Shown here piece by piece: positions 32,305 to 45,362 of a stretch of 64,000 nt of DNA. The stretch covers positions 248,001 to 312,000 of the forward strand of contig JARBJD010000049.1 of assembly GCA_033064195.1 (NCBI GenBank), written 5' to 3'. Position numbers and translations under genes: made by a program. This DNA is from Blattamonas nauphoetae (taxonomy: Eukaryota; Preaxostyla; Oxymonadida). The notes under the pieces were generated by a model, which was not told where the DNA came from, made no database searches, and saw nothing but the letters and a program-made list of their open reading frames with translations. Position 1 is the stretch's first letter. Every line of letters begins with the position of its first letter.

Positions 32305-33612
32305 ATGGCAAATAGAGCTGAACACGAGAAGATATCTCCTCTCAACAACAGCGTTACCGATCAAGTTGATGTATCGTCTTCTCATCGAGAGTCAGTTCTG
32401 CCAATGGTCCGATCGTCATCTCGGTTCACCCACTTCACATTTTTATTGCTTTGTCACATGAATCACACTGTCACATCTCATTCTTCCCAAAATAGCCAAA
32501 GAATCATGCGTCCAACCACATACTCCCGCTCTCGCTCAGTCTCACCATCTATCCCTGTGAAAACGTGGCAATTCTGGTATTACTCGAAGGATAATGTTTG
32601 TCATGGATACTTATTTTCCTTCTCCATGATTTCTCACTTCTACAGATCGAGCGCCTCCCTCCTTCGCGCAAAGCACTCGTGGTAAGACCAAACGATGAAC
32701 GCCGTATGAACTTGCTGACGTTCCCATTTTCATGGTCATTCCAGCCATTTCTCCACCTCTTCAGCTTTATTTGTCCTTTGATTTTCTTTCTTCTGGCACT
32801 CTTCTCGTATCCGTATTGTTCCCATTTCCTAGGTGCCCGAAGACTTGAACAGGAACGAAATGAACTGTCAAGTGCATATGATGATTATGAACGCCACAGA
32901 AAGTTCTTGAATCGTCAACAGACACGAAGCCAACTCCAAATGCGGATGACGCACAATATCATGGCATATTCCATTGTTCACCTCATCCACATGTTTCACC
33001 AAACTCTGGGCTCTCTTTTTCTCGCCTTTTTCAGAAAGAAGACTTTCTGGGGACTGTTTCTCCGTCTCGCACACTCAACAGCACTCTCTCGTCGACTTCC
33101 TCTCTTGCAAACGATGTTTCATCTCCCGTATTTTCCAGTGGAGCTAATACTCCTCTTCCTGACCGAGGAGCTAAACGGATACAAAGACGAAGGAACCAAC
33201 ACCCACATATCGACGACACTCTGTCACCAGGACTCTCGTTCGGAAGTACTCTCCTTTGTCTTCTCCGAGTTGTTGTGTTTCTTGTTTGTGTCACCGTTTA
33301 GATCAGCGACGAACGCGGTATAATGAAGATATCGTCTCATCGATGGATCAACTCGACCAGTTCGATCGCCAGTTAAAAATCACACGAAAGCAAACCAAAC
33401 GAATTCAAGAAGCCATTTCAGCAAATGAAAGGGGACCTGAGCTCTCTCTTCCTTATTCTGATCCAAGTGTGGGACCCTCATTTTCGATTTATCATATATT
33501 GATAGCTGATGGGCCTCCTCTGCCAAATTACCGAAAAGCTGAGAAATTTCGTGGAAAACTGCGAAAGATGGAGAGAGAACAGGACGTACAATCAACATCT
33601 AAGCAGGAATGA
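32305..33612 (+). CDS. Coiled-coil protein of unknown function
   Basis: A six-exon model: 32305-32423, 32496-32595, 32646-32719, 32843-32975, 33035-33245 and 33302-33612; 315 residues. It has a Ser/Arg-rich N-terminus (TTYSRSRSVSPSIPVKTW), a coiled-coil segment (LEQERNELSSAYDDYERHRK), a Ser-rich linker (SPSRTLNSTLSSTSSLAND) and a second helical segment (DQLDQFDRQLKITRKQTKRI). All junctions keep one frame, but the 3' end of the third intron was chosen past a nearer AG because only AAG/ACTTGAACAG keeps the coiled coil. The first intron (72 bases) is open and might be retained. No family is recognised. The RS-type N-terminus could indicate a nuclear protein, which is only a guess. Confidence 0.5.
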
Positions 33613-33840
33613 GCATCACTCTTCGTTTCTGGTACCTTTTCAAACACTTCCGTTTTAAATCATGTGTATAGATCTCCTTGTTTCCTTCTGCAGCATTTGA
33701 ATCGACATGACTTGGTTGAAGACAACTTAAATCAAGTTAATAATGTGTTGGTTTGATCAATCGCACACAACCAGCGAGAGCTTTTCAAAGGTAATTAATG
33801 AATTTTATGGATTTATATTGTTCCAGTTCTCACTCTACTC

Positions 33841-36800
33841 ATGATCAGTACTTTCTCCAAGATAGACTCACCACCAACTCAAGATCATCTCTCATTCTGT
33901 TGTTTGTGGCTTCATATGAAATCATTTTCTCACCGTTACATCTACTCAACTTTTCCAGCTCAACTTATTGACTGTTTGAGAGTTCCGCCCGAAGAGCAGC
34001 AATCACAACTCGCACTCGATAAATATAAACTTCTCTCGATTGGTCTTGGTAAATCACCAAAACAAGCCCTCCTCCAACTAAAATCTGATTCTCTCCCGTA
34101 TGAGTTCAGCTGTAGTAATGTGCTAATGCATGGCGACAAAGCCTATCGATGCAATGATTGTTGTCGAGGTAATCCTCTTATTTATCATAATATCTTACAG
34201 ACCCAAGTTCTTGTTTGTGCATTCACTGTTTTGAACCTGAGAAACATCAAGGACACAACTATCATATTGTTTGTTTCTCTTTTTTACTTCATCAATCAGT
34301 TGACCGTGAACGGTGGAACATGTGACTGTGGCCGAGACAATGCATGGGATCCAGCAGGAATGTGCACTAAACATCAACAGAACCGAGCCATTGGTGATCC
34401 ACTTACCTCGATTCGTCAAGAATCAACAAAACAAAAACTCCAAGATTTCACGCATGCCCTCTGCGATACTGTTACGAGCTTAATCATCACTCAATACTTC
34501 CAACTGTCCAAGTTGTGGGATGGATTTCGCCTGGAAGTCGCCCTCGGAAAATCACTCGAGAAAACTGTTGCAAGTGGCCAGGACAAGGTTTTCTTTTATT
34601 TTGTTTCGATCACAGCAGCCAATTCCGACTTTAGCCATCGAATGGATTTTGAAAGAGCTCAATAGTCTCTGTGTACATCCTGATGATCCTCAAGTCCTTT
34701 TCGATCGATCATCAACCAATCTCGATTCATTCCTCGCTATGAACCAGCTCCCTCCCATCGATGACCCACAGAAAGGAGAATCGGGCTTCTTTCCTGTCCC
34801 CTCAGACAATGGAACCATTCCTTTTCCAGAGTACTTTATCGATCTCACTGAACAAGACAAACTGTGCAACTCATTCCATGTATCTGAATCATTCTTGGAT
34901 TATCTAGCTGCTATTCCCAACGTCACTGCTGTTGAACTGAAAACAAGACTTCGTGAGTGTCTGACGCAACTTTCTAAATTCCTCACGCAACGCCATAGTC
35001 TCATTGAATGTGTGGTTGACGCACTGCATATCATGAGCGAAGACGCAGGTGGGGGTGTCCGAAGACTCATAACAATCTCACTGAACCGATCGCGACCTGT
35101 TCTCTTCCATCCTTCGCCTATCCACTCTGTTCCCAAAATAAACCCCGTTTTTGTGGCTCTTGTCTCTGATTCAGTTGTGGAAGAGCTCATGGGTGATTTC
35201 CCTCATCCAGATGATGTGCATCAGATGCTCCAAATGGATCTCAACAATCCCGATCTCCACCTCGCCCCAAACGCCCACCATCGCTTCTGGCTTAGACACA
35301 ACCGTCTCTTCATCAAAAGCGACCTGTTCACTTTCCTCATCAACCTTTCATTCGACAATGCCTTCCTCTACAGTTACGCCCGCACCCTCCACGAGAATTA
35401 TTCTGTCCTCCTGACCAACAAGTACATCCCATCCTCAGAAATGGGAGAAGAGCTGGATGCCTTCATCTCCAACCGATTCCTCGACAGTTTTGGCAACTTC
35501 TCGTGTCAACTGTCGCAGCCCGTGCTGATTCAGGCCGATGTTGATTTTTCGTTTGTGTTCCGGAAGAAGACAGAGACGATGAGCGGCTTTCTCTCGCAAT
35601 TCACTTCTTCGTCGACTGAGACCTATCTCCACCACCTGCTCACCCAACAGCGGCACAAGAAGGAGTACCTTTTGGGGAAGGACAAATTGCAGGCCATCGC
35701 AGACAATGTTGGTGCGTCCATCCGACGACTCAACGCGATCCAGAAGTCAGTCAACCTCCACACCGCTGTGCAGGCCTCCTTTCCTCTCCCAACACCAAAC
35801 ATAAGCAAAGTGCAACTGTGCCATACCACACACAAAAGACTCGTTTCGGAAATCTGGTCCGAGTTTGAGCGGATCTCGCACGGTTTGGAAGACAACTTGA
35901 TCACACACGGAATAGTTCAACGCTTCCTCAGCGCATATAGCAGCGACGAAGAGGCTTTGAAGGTCTCCTCCAAGCTCCTCGCCTCTCTCCGAAAGGAATC
36001 CATCGGCTCTCTCCCAAGCATGAATGGCGATCTTCCACTCAGTCCTGTGCTCGATGCCTATCTCGTCTTCAGCACTCTCTCTTCGTCCAATCCAGCCATT
36101 CGGGTGGTCAGTCCACAGCCATACAACGACATCACAGTCCCGTTTGCCCCAACCATCTACTCCAGCCATCTTTCGAACTTCACTCTGAAACTGATCTATT
36201 CACTCACATCTTCTCAGGACAGCTTCAGACTGATCCGATTCCTGGCCCACCTTGCCACGTCTCGAATGTTGGCAAGCTCTCCACACTCCATCCTTTTCCC
36301 ATACAAACCACATCTCGCCTCATCACCAAACATCACAGAATCAGCCTCTGCTGACTCAGAATGCCTCTTCCCTGATCTTCGTGTCCATTTCACTGAAGCC
36401 GACCTTCCTTCTCCCATCCTCGAGCTAGTCCGAGCATGTCCCCCGGAGCTCTTGCAAGAACAGGAGGAGAAGGGAACGTTCGTCGAGAATGTTGACACAC
36501 TCGTCTTCGATAATCTCGACTCAATCATCCCGGCTATGGACACCTCGCCAGCTCTCCGACGTTTTCTTCTGAATCTTGTCCTTCGTCGAATGGTGTTCGC
36601 TCCCGCTTTCACCGACGACCTCAACATTGCCCGGTCTTTGTCGATCATCTGCGCCACACACCTCACTCTGATTCCTCCGACCACTCCCATCTCGTCCTTC
36701 CTCTCTGCAGATGAAGCTCTCCTGCTCTGCGAGGAACCTCTGCAGATTCACTGCATTGTTGCCCAGACAGTGAACGGGATCTGGAACAGAAACGACGACT

Positions 36801-39800
36801 CGATTCGCCAAAGACTCAACTTCTACCTACATCGATACCGCACCTTCAACAACGGCATCCCCGACATGCATCTGATCCAGCTCTGCATCTGCGCGGCCGG
36901 ATGGGACCGCTTTCTGTCGCTGTTCTTGACACTTGCCCAGATGGACTTCTTCTTCCTCCCGGCCTGGTTCTGGACCAAGATGAGTGAGATACAGGATCGT
37001 TCGTCGACGAATGATGGAGCCACTGAGAAAATTGTTCCATCCAACGTTGAGCGAGTGGGGAACGGATGGGCAATGGAACCAACACAGATGGTCGGGTATG
37101 TTTCGATGGTGTTGTCTGTCCTTCTCGTCTCAACCACCTTCCGCGGATTCGAGCTCTGTGAAAACGAACAGACAATCAAAAAACGGAAAGGAATAGCAAC
37201 GACCTCAGATGATACAGTTGTTGGTCTTGCTGAACACGGTGCGCAGCAACTCCTGCTTCCTCTCTCCGACACAGCAATCACCCAACAACTCATCACCACT
37301 CTCGGCCCTCAGCCCCTCTCGTTTGGAGAGCTCGATGAAGAGCTCGGACCAATTGTTGGCCGACAACCAAGTTTGGAGGCTCACCTGAAGAAGCACACGG
37401 CGATATCGAAAGGCCTCAAACCGACACTGAAGCTCAAGCCTGAGTCGGTGAGCATGGTCGATGTGTACAACCTCAACCAGCTCCCACAGATTTCGGAGAG
37501 GTACAACATGTTCGCCTGCGAAACACTTGTCAATACTCCGTACGAGAAGTACTCGCCTCACAACAACATTTGCGAGGATTTGGAGGACTTCTTGACCAAC
37601 GAGCAGACGACCATCGCCCCCCGACCGGAAGATCTATCCGTCTCGCCAGGTCATGCTGGCATTCCCCATCCATTCCCAACAAAGCATCACTTTAATGCTC
37701 TGACTGACATCGCCACCTCTCGCACGTTCCTCGGAATGGTCTGGTCTGTCCTCCACATCACAGTCCACGAGCACTTCTGTCTCGATTCGTCAACACTGAA
37801 CCAGCAACAAAACGCTGTCCCAAGTTCTCTCGACGTCAATTCGGTTGCCCCCCTCAACTTTCAGAAGCTCTCCATCGACAGGATCGTCATCATCATCCTC
37901 CGCCTTCTTGATCAGACGGTCTGCTCGTCGAAGCAATGGGTGATCGAAAGGGAAGAAAAGAAACAACCGCAACTGTCCACCTTTTCCGATCACCCACTCG
38001 CCCTTCCGTGCACTCCTGATTCTTCCTTCATCGAAGCACTCTTCCTCCCAATCGATTGCGGTTGCCTTTCGACAGTCGAAGAGGGAACGGCTCATCAACA
38101 GTCAATCGCCTCTCTCCTTTTCCGGTTGTACTCGCATGTTCTTGCAGAACCCAACTCTCTCAGCAGCCTCATCACTCCGCTCCTCAGCCGACTTCTCATT
38201 CGACTCAGATTTTTGGTGAATGTCTTCTTCAGATCGGACCCTCGGATTACTCAATGGCATTCCCAGATTGGGTTGTCAGAGACGATTCAACAAAGCCCTT
38301 CGTCTGCTGATGCCCAAGAACAGAAAAAGAAGCAGCTCCGAGAGCGCCAGAAACGGATCATGGAGCAGATGAAGAAGCAACAATCCGCCTTCGCCGATCA
38401 GATCGACGATGATGATGACGAGCAGCACGGTCATGGTGTCGAATGCACGACTGGCTTGACGTGCATCGCTTGTCATGGCCCCATCATGAAAGGGGAGAGT
38501 GCTGGATATGTTGCTCACTGCGATTATTCGACGGTCCTCCAGACGCTGAATACCTCGGCCATCAAGAAGCAGCAATTGAGGAGCTTGATCCGCAGGGTGA
38601 AGGCACTTGGGACAACGTCTGATTCGGAAAGAAGCGTCAAACGATGGTGGAATCAGGAGCTCGAGATGTCTGAGTCAGAGCCACACCACCGACCGACAAG
38701 TGATCCACCACCAGAAACGGACGAGGCTTCCAGTGTCGAAGATGACGGATGGTCTGAAGATGACTTGACTGATCTCCAATTACAGATTGCTGTTCTGATG
38801 AACACTATCCAAAATCCAGGACCTGACCAGACGGATGAAGAGATCGAACAGCTGACACAGACGCTCCGGCAACTCATGGACATCGCTTTCACTCAACAAC
38901 AGACAGTGCGAAGGGAAACTGGGTCGCTCGCACTGATCAAGGACACGTCCACTGCCCGGCATTTCCTCGGCGAGTTCACCATCCCAGAACCAGGCGACTC
39001 CCTCCAAAAACTTGATGAGAGAGAGATCAGACAAAACACGTCAGAACAGTGCACGAGTCTGTTCGAAGAGATCGGTTGGAGACATGCCGGCTCTGCGCCA
39101 GTCGCTCATCGCGTGCCTGTCTTCCAATCGATCGAAGGTGCTTTGCGATTCGGACTTCCGATGAACCGAATCTCGTTCAACACACTTCAAGCTGCACGGA
39201 AGCAGGGAAACGTTGACTGGCTCGATGAGCATCTCCTTGTCGAAGGATCGGAATGTGAAATGTGGGGAGATTGTCTCACACAGCCTACAGTCAAGATGTT
39301 GCATCCATTTCATCCTCATTCGCCAAATGACGTCACATCTTACACTGTGACACAGGCAGATCAGAGCATTCCCTGCAATGCATCGGACCCTGTCCAACTC
39401 AAACGTCACTTCTTTGTGCAGTCGTGTGGGCATGTGATTCACAGTTCTTGCTACGCAAAAGTCATTCGACAACAACGAGCGGACACACTCGAGCTGCCCC
39501 TCGCAGGGACCATCTCGTGTCCAGCATGTCGTCAGAACGCCAACTGTCTTGTTCCTCTTCTCGGAGCAGAAATCACTGAGTGCACCGACGGTAAGGTAGC
39601 GTTCGAACAGATCGTCAGCAACGAAAGTACTGAGGGAGAGGAAGAAAGAGTGGACTCGATCCTCAAGCAGGGAACCATCCCTCGCAGGGACAACATAAGT
39701 TCATCGGTCGTTCCTCTGAATGCCTCGTGTCTGGATGATACAACATCCCCACAGGCTGATCTCTTCTTCTCTCTCACAACAGATCTGACCATCACCTGCA

Positions 39801-41954
39801 CTGCATTCTATCGCCAGATGGACCTCCTCATGAAGAGGCTCATCAGTCCCGTGAATGTGCAAGGCGAGTTCGTCTACTCCCACACCCTCGACAAGATTGA
39901 GGGCAACGTGCGTGAGATCCTTCGGGGCATGAAACTGTCCACCATCTTTCCTCAACTGAATACGGAAAAACTCGAAAACCCAGACAATATTAAGCTAAGC
40001 AAGGTGGAGTTGTTCTTGAGCAATCCAACAGTGTTTGAGTACATCATCGGCCGCGCCGGAACGGTAGTTGACGCTGGAGCTCACAGAAATCTCACGCCGC
40101 TCCTCCAAAACTCCAGATTCGCTCACCACGTTCTTCACCACGCAACAGGCCTCGAATTGGGGGCCAGTGACAAGATATTCTCAACTCCTGCCACGACCGT
40201 CCCATCTTTCGAGAATTGTGCCAACCTCTCCGCTCTTATTTCTTCTCTGGTTTCAGTCCGAGAGAACCTTGTGGCACACCCAGATGTATCGCCATCAGAG
40301 AAGAAAGACATCATTCATCTTCTCCACAGAGCTGTCACTGCTGCACCGATCACTGTCCCGCCGAATGATTCGCTTCTGAATCCCATTCTCACTGCTCTAT
40401 GTGATACTCTCGCTTCACATGAATGGTCCACTCGTCCCATGGTGCTCCCCGGCGTCAATATCTTCGAAGAGCTGGTGTTGACCGAACAAGCTGTCTTCGA
40501 GAAAGCAAAACTCGAGAACAAAGAGAATTCTCTCTCTTTCTACGCCAGTCGGAACACACCTCCTCTCAACACAGAAGCATTTGCGGTCAGTCAGCCGGAG
40601 CAGACAATCATCGCTGCTCTCTTCCGTGCTGCGTACTACCTCTCATTTGTGACTGTCTCAACAGCAGAGAATTCTCACAACAATCTCCTCTCCACAATTG
40701 TTGGGGAAGTCAACACAATGAAAATTGTGACTCTCTCCACTCAGATTTTGTCCGTCCTCGTTCAAGGAGGCTTGCAGGATCAAGCCTCTGTGAGTCCATC
40801 GTCTCAAGAAATCTCAACTCTCCTCGGAAATGGACTGGACACGGAGGATCAGGCCGTTGTCAAGCTAATTCTGGACACTCTCACAAACTTCACAGGAAGC
40901 GATCTTCTCCCTCTCTTCGTCCAACTCCTCTCTTTGGTATCTCTCGTCCAGTCTGACCATGGCATCTCTCATCTTCCAGTGACACCATCGCTCTTCACTC
41001 GTGTGTTGTACGATGTGCTTGACTCTATCCCGCGTTCATCCTCAATCACACCATCCTCTTCTGTGGGCGCCATCTCAGATTGGTTCAACCCGATCAACGG
41101 TGACTTTGCAGTTCACACATTCCTCCGCCGTGCTTCTCTCCTTTTCTTCTCGCTCTTCCCTGCACACCCACAAACGGTTGCGTTTGAGAAGATTCTCTCG
41201 AAGCCTCTCTTCGACTCGGAAAATGGCGAGTTGTTATCGTTCGAAACGTTGACACAAACGCACCACCAAGCTTACCAACGCAGTGTGAACGAAATTGATA
41301 TCTTTTACATTCCAACTGTTGACGATTTCCAGGCCTTCTTCTCTCGTTTCACCTCTCATCCTCTCGTCACACCGATCAACACTCAACACTCCCCATCTCT
41401 CATTCCGGATGCGCTCCTTCTTCCCTCTCTCGTGTCGTTCCCATTGGCTCACCACGACGCTCTCCGCTTCGCTAACAATTCGGTTTGTCTCCACTGCCGA
41501 GATGAACCCCACACTGCGTCGACCATCCGCAGGACGGTGTGCATGATGTGTGGGAAAGTCATTTGTCTGAGCCTTCCTTGTTGTCGCAGGAAACTTGAGC
41601 TGACGGTGGACAACACGGACGATGAAACAAACTTGTTCGCTCTGGATAATTTCGTCGAACTCAACCAACAAATAGTGTCTGAAGAGATCGAACACGCGGC
41701 TGTGTGTCCAGGTCCCATCCTCCCTCTGATTGGGACATTCCCAATCTCCATACACCTCGAACCAATTCTGGGGTTCATCCCGTATTTACTGTTTGTCTTC
41801 TTTTATTCACTATTCTTCCAGGCCAGGTGTGTATGTTGATTCTCATGGTGAACCTGACATTGGAAACAACAGAGGACAACCACTCACTTTCCAACTGATT
41901 CAGTATGGCAGAATTCTCTCCTATATCTGCAAACACCAAAGCGTTCATAGTTAA
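33841..41954 (+). CDS. UBR-type N-recognin E3 ubiquitin ligase
   Basis: Six exons: 33841-33898, 33959-34168, 34201-34268, 34300-34587, 34619-41772 and 41822-41954; about 2,636 residues. The UBR box spans 34111-34385: CSNVLMHGDKAYRCNDCCR, DPSSCLCIHCFEPEKHQGH, then GGTCDCGRDNAWDPAGMC and a final His, giving the zinc ligands of a type 1 N-degron pocket. A RING-like region lies between LTCIACHG (38457) and QSCGHVIHSSCY, SCPACRQ (39420-39540). The C-terminal UBR-specific region has SVCLHCRDEPHT, CMMCGKVICLS and ends GVYVDSHGEPDIGNNRGQPL. The family binds proteins with destabilising N-termini and marks them for the proteasome. Introns are 60, 32, 31, 31 and 49 bases; four of them are required to join the zinc motifs or the final exon. 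The first exon and start are the least certain part. Confidence 0.9.
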
Positions 41955-44016
41955 TATTCTTCATCTCGTTTGAGCCTTAGCATGTTTACCTCTCCTTTTT
42001 TCAAAGAATTTTCAGAGTGAAATGGGCGATTCTCTTTGAAAGGTCGCAAAACACTATGGTGCGTCCCAAAAAATCATTTTTTGCACAATTACCGTTCATC
42101 TGTTTAGTCGACAGAAAAAGAGTGAATTACTGGATTTCAAGTAGGATCGCGTTCGATAAAGCCATTTTTTGATCCGGACACTTTTGCACACTTTTTATCA
42201 CAGAACAAGTTGAAAAATGGAGAAATGATGTAAAACAACGTAAAAACCCTATTCTGTGTGAGAGAACCAATACAAATACATCTATTGAAGAAAAAGACGT
42301 GAAAAGTGCGGATCGGAAGATTCGACAAGATTGATGAATTTAGACTTAAGAATTGGAGAGACATATCCAATTAAGGTGGTTTGAGATATAAAGTGAAGGG
42401 AAATTGAGATTGATCTGAATTAGAGGACAAGGAGGACGATCAACAAGTCCGTGTCAGTTTGTGATCTATAAGATGAGAAATTCATGACAAAAGATACATG
42501 ATCGAGTGAAAACAGGAGAAAGCATCAGATAGGTGAACAGGCCAGATTGTTTTCTGCCTGTTAGACACGATCCGTCTCACCTGAAAAAAGTGCTGAGTGT
42601 CTGTCAATGTGAACGAAATAAATGACACAAACCAAAAGAATCGCATGCAATACACGGTATAAGGTCGGTTCAATCATCGATCTGACCGATTAAAGTTGTT
42701 TGATGGAGAATGAGTCACCTGATCTTTGAATTTGTAGAAAAGTGAGTGAAAATGAAAAAAAGAGATAATATAAACCTTCAAGATGGAGATTTTGATTGTT
42801 CCTGGGAGATGAATAGCTTTCTCAACGATCTTTCAAATGTTGACGGAGTTGTAACGCACGCGTCCTTTCATTCAGAATCGCCCAAATGGGTTCGATCTCG
42901 AGATTAAGTAATAATACTCTCTGATACAACAATTATCAGTTTTCTCATTTAGTTTAATCTCTCCTATTGGATGGAGAGGTATGTGCACACTTTAGCCCAC
43001 ATTTTAATCCTTCCCCATTTTTCAGAAATGAGCTAATATTTATGAAATGACACACTGGTGGTCATTTCTTTTTTTTCACATTTCAGCTTTTTACTAATTG
43101 TTTTGACTCCTTTTTTGAACAAGGACGGATTATCGAAGGTTTTTTCAGGATCGAACCAGAGAAAACTTTTTTCGTCTTTCATCTCGATTGATTCGTTTGT
43201 ATTGATTCTCTCTCATAGAATCGGTTTTTTTTGATGGATTTCATCATTGAGAAGCTTTTTGAGATGTTTTGAAACAAAATAGGGTAATAAAATGGCTAGG
43301 TCAAAAATCAGTGAAATCTGTTGTGATCAAAACAAAAACGAAAGATTTCACCCCTCACATGTTTAGTGACCATCTAAACGGCAATTTGACGAAAAAAAAA
43401 TTTTTGTCACCAACTATAGTGTGGTGTGTCTTTTCAAAATTATAGTGGTGTCACCAATTAGGGATGAGCAACGGACGGACAAAACCACGTTCTCCTCGGA
43501 CATCGGACAGAGACCCTGTCCAAGTCGGAAAGAAGTGTTTCTTGTGGCTTAAATAGACGTGATTGACACTCAATTTTTCCTCCAATTCATCCAAGATGTT
43601 AATTTTGTTCAGATTTTGTCTTTCAAAAAAATCAAAAACGAGTATTAGAGAATTCGGACAAAAATCCCATAAATTGCCGAATTGTCCTGGCCTGTCCGAT
43701 CTTGGACATGAGCTCATTTGGTGAAAAAAAGAGTCGTCTGAATTTCTTCACGAGGCATTTATGATCATTTGGAAACGGACAATCGTGTCCAGTCCTGGAC
43801 AGGTCCGGATCGTCCTCCCCATCGGATGGTGACTTCGACTCACATTTTCTCTCAGAGACCATTACATCGCAATTCGAATTCCCTTGTCCATTCCACACTT
43901 CTTTTATCCAATTGTCACTCATTGCTGTCTCCATTGAATTTCAAACTTGTGGAGATCTCCACAATTCACACTTTGCCCATCTCCTCACTCTCGATGATGT
44001 CACACTGAATTGACAC
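41955..44016. other. Gene-poor AT-rich stretch at start of repeat island
   Basis: I find no supported gene here. Short open frames on both strands lack splice-consistent continuation and have no family motifs. T/A-rich runs dominate. TAGTGGTGTCACCAAT at 43443-43458 resembles the outer end of the MITEs at 46865 and 53498 (TAGTGGCGTCACCAAT), so a relic element end may lie here. From about 43460 to 43830 the motif GGACA or its complement TGTCC recurs many times, giving a diffuse repeat-like texture without clear unit length. Confidence 0.4.
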
Positions 44017-44803
44017 ATGGAAAATGAACAATATCAGTATTCATTTTTATTATCGTTTCACTCTTCTCTACCTCTTTCTCTTCATTTGTCTGTAATAGAT
44101 GATAAGATCTTTCTCCAATCAGAAATGGACATAAATAGAAGAAATCTGGATCACAAACAACATCAGTATGCATCTTTTTCTTTCTCCACTCATCTTCATC
44201 GATTAGTCTCATTACACGCCTCCTCTTTTCTTCCAAACAAAACGCAGAAGATCAAGGACATCACATTCCCGACACTGTCCACAATTCTGCTTTTCTCATT
44301 GTCAGTTCATTATCTGAAGGAAAGGTTCACATCTTCAGACTCGACACAATGTCTAATTCACTCACAATCGAGAACCGCCTTGAGATCAAACTGAAGGAGT
44401 CTCTGAACATCACAGCATATTTTTGAAAAGCGGAGACACGGAACGGATCCTCTTATCATGCACGCGGGACATGTCGTGTTCAGCAGGTCTTATTCATGCG
44501 TCAAATTACAGAACGAGAGTAATCGGTTCATTCAAAACCAGCTTCCAAGGATTTGGCGGATGATGAACTTCTTCTTGATCAATCTCCGAAACGAACCGTG
44601 AAGTGCGACTATGTCAACACTCCATTATTCTGTTCGGATTCGCAATCGATGAGGAGCCGACCCCAGAAAAATGCAACAATCAGGACGGATTTCCACGCGT
44701 ACTCGACTTAAACAACCATCAATTTCATGCGCAACAGTACCTAGTCTCATCTACCACGCTGAATCTTTGAGGAAAACGAACAAGAATCTGTCACATATAG
44801 TCG

Positions 44804-45322
44804 GTGGACGAAACTCATCATCATGAGTCTCTGACGGGGAAGAACAAAGCCAACCACCATGACGAAAGGACAAACTTCATATTTATCTTCACACACTGCT
44901 CGATTTTGGTATCATTGATGATAATTGATTGCGGATGGATGGGAACATCGGCTGGAAAACTCTCTAACTCCAACGTGACTGTCTCGTCGAGTACGATCAT
45001 CTCAAATCCTGAATGTTCCCCATTTATGATTGTCTGTTCTGAGGGGAACGATGACAGTTCGATTTCGATCATGGACGTTGTTCACAGATCGAGTGAACTT
45101 CGGACGCTCCTTCCTCTGACAGCCATTTCGTCACTCAACCATCTCGACTCCTCCCAACCGTCCTGCTCTGAGATGAACTCTGATGTCTCCGTCAGTTGCT
45201 CCGGTCTCTCGATCGACGATGCGTCCCTCGTTCTTGGATCTGGTCGTCTCCTCTCTATCCCGAAAACACCGACCGACCAACCGCACATTTGTCGTCTCCT
45301 TCAACAGGCGCGGGGTATTTGA
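44804..45322 (+). pseudogene. Broken fragment of a beta-helix surface-protein gene
   Basis: An open stretch of 172 codons reads like one piece of a Ser-rich parallel beta-helix protein: GTSAGKLSNSNVTVSSSTII, then a short PFMIVCSEG strand, and SVSCSGLSIDDASLVLGSGR. The style (short strands rich in Ser/Val with Asn turns) matches the protein at 27419-31144, though no long identity is evident. There is no start context, signal peptide or anchor. The frame stops about 40 bases before the minisatellite. Upstream, 44017-44800 holds scraps in several frames (near 44350 TIENRLEIKLKESLNITAYF), consistent with an eroded 5' part. I read it as a host gene relic cut short where the tandem repeat now begins. 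Confidence 0.45.
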
Positions 45323-45362
45323 CATCCCTGCTGTCAATGCCTGAAGAATCAATGGAATCGTT

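Noticed and set aside
42880-42905. Possible tRNA T-loop (GGGTTCGATCTCG)
   Set aside because: No matching acceptor, D-arm or anticodon stem can be drawn in the 60 bases before it.
43443-44000. A second hAT-like element starting TAGGGATGAGC
   Set aside because: No complementary right end or 8-bp duplication was seen.
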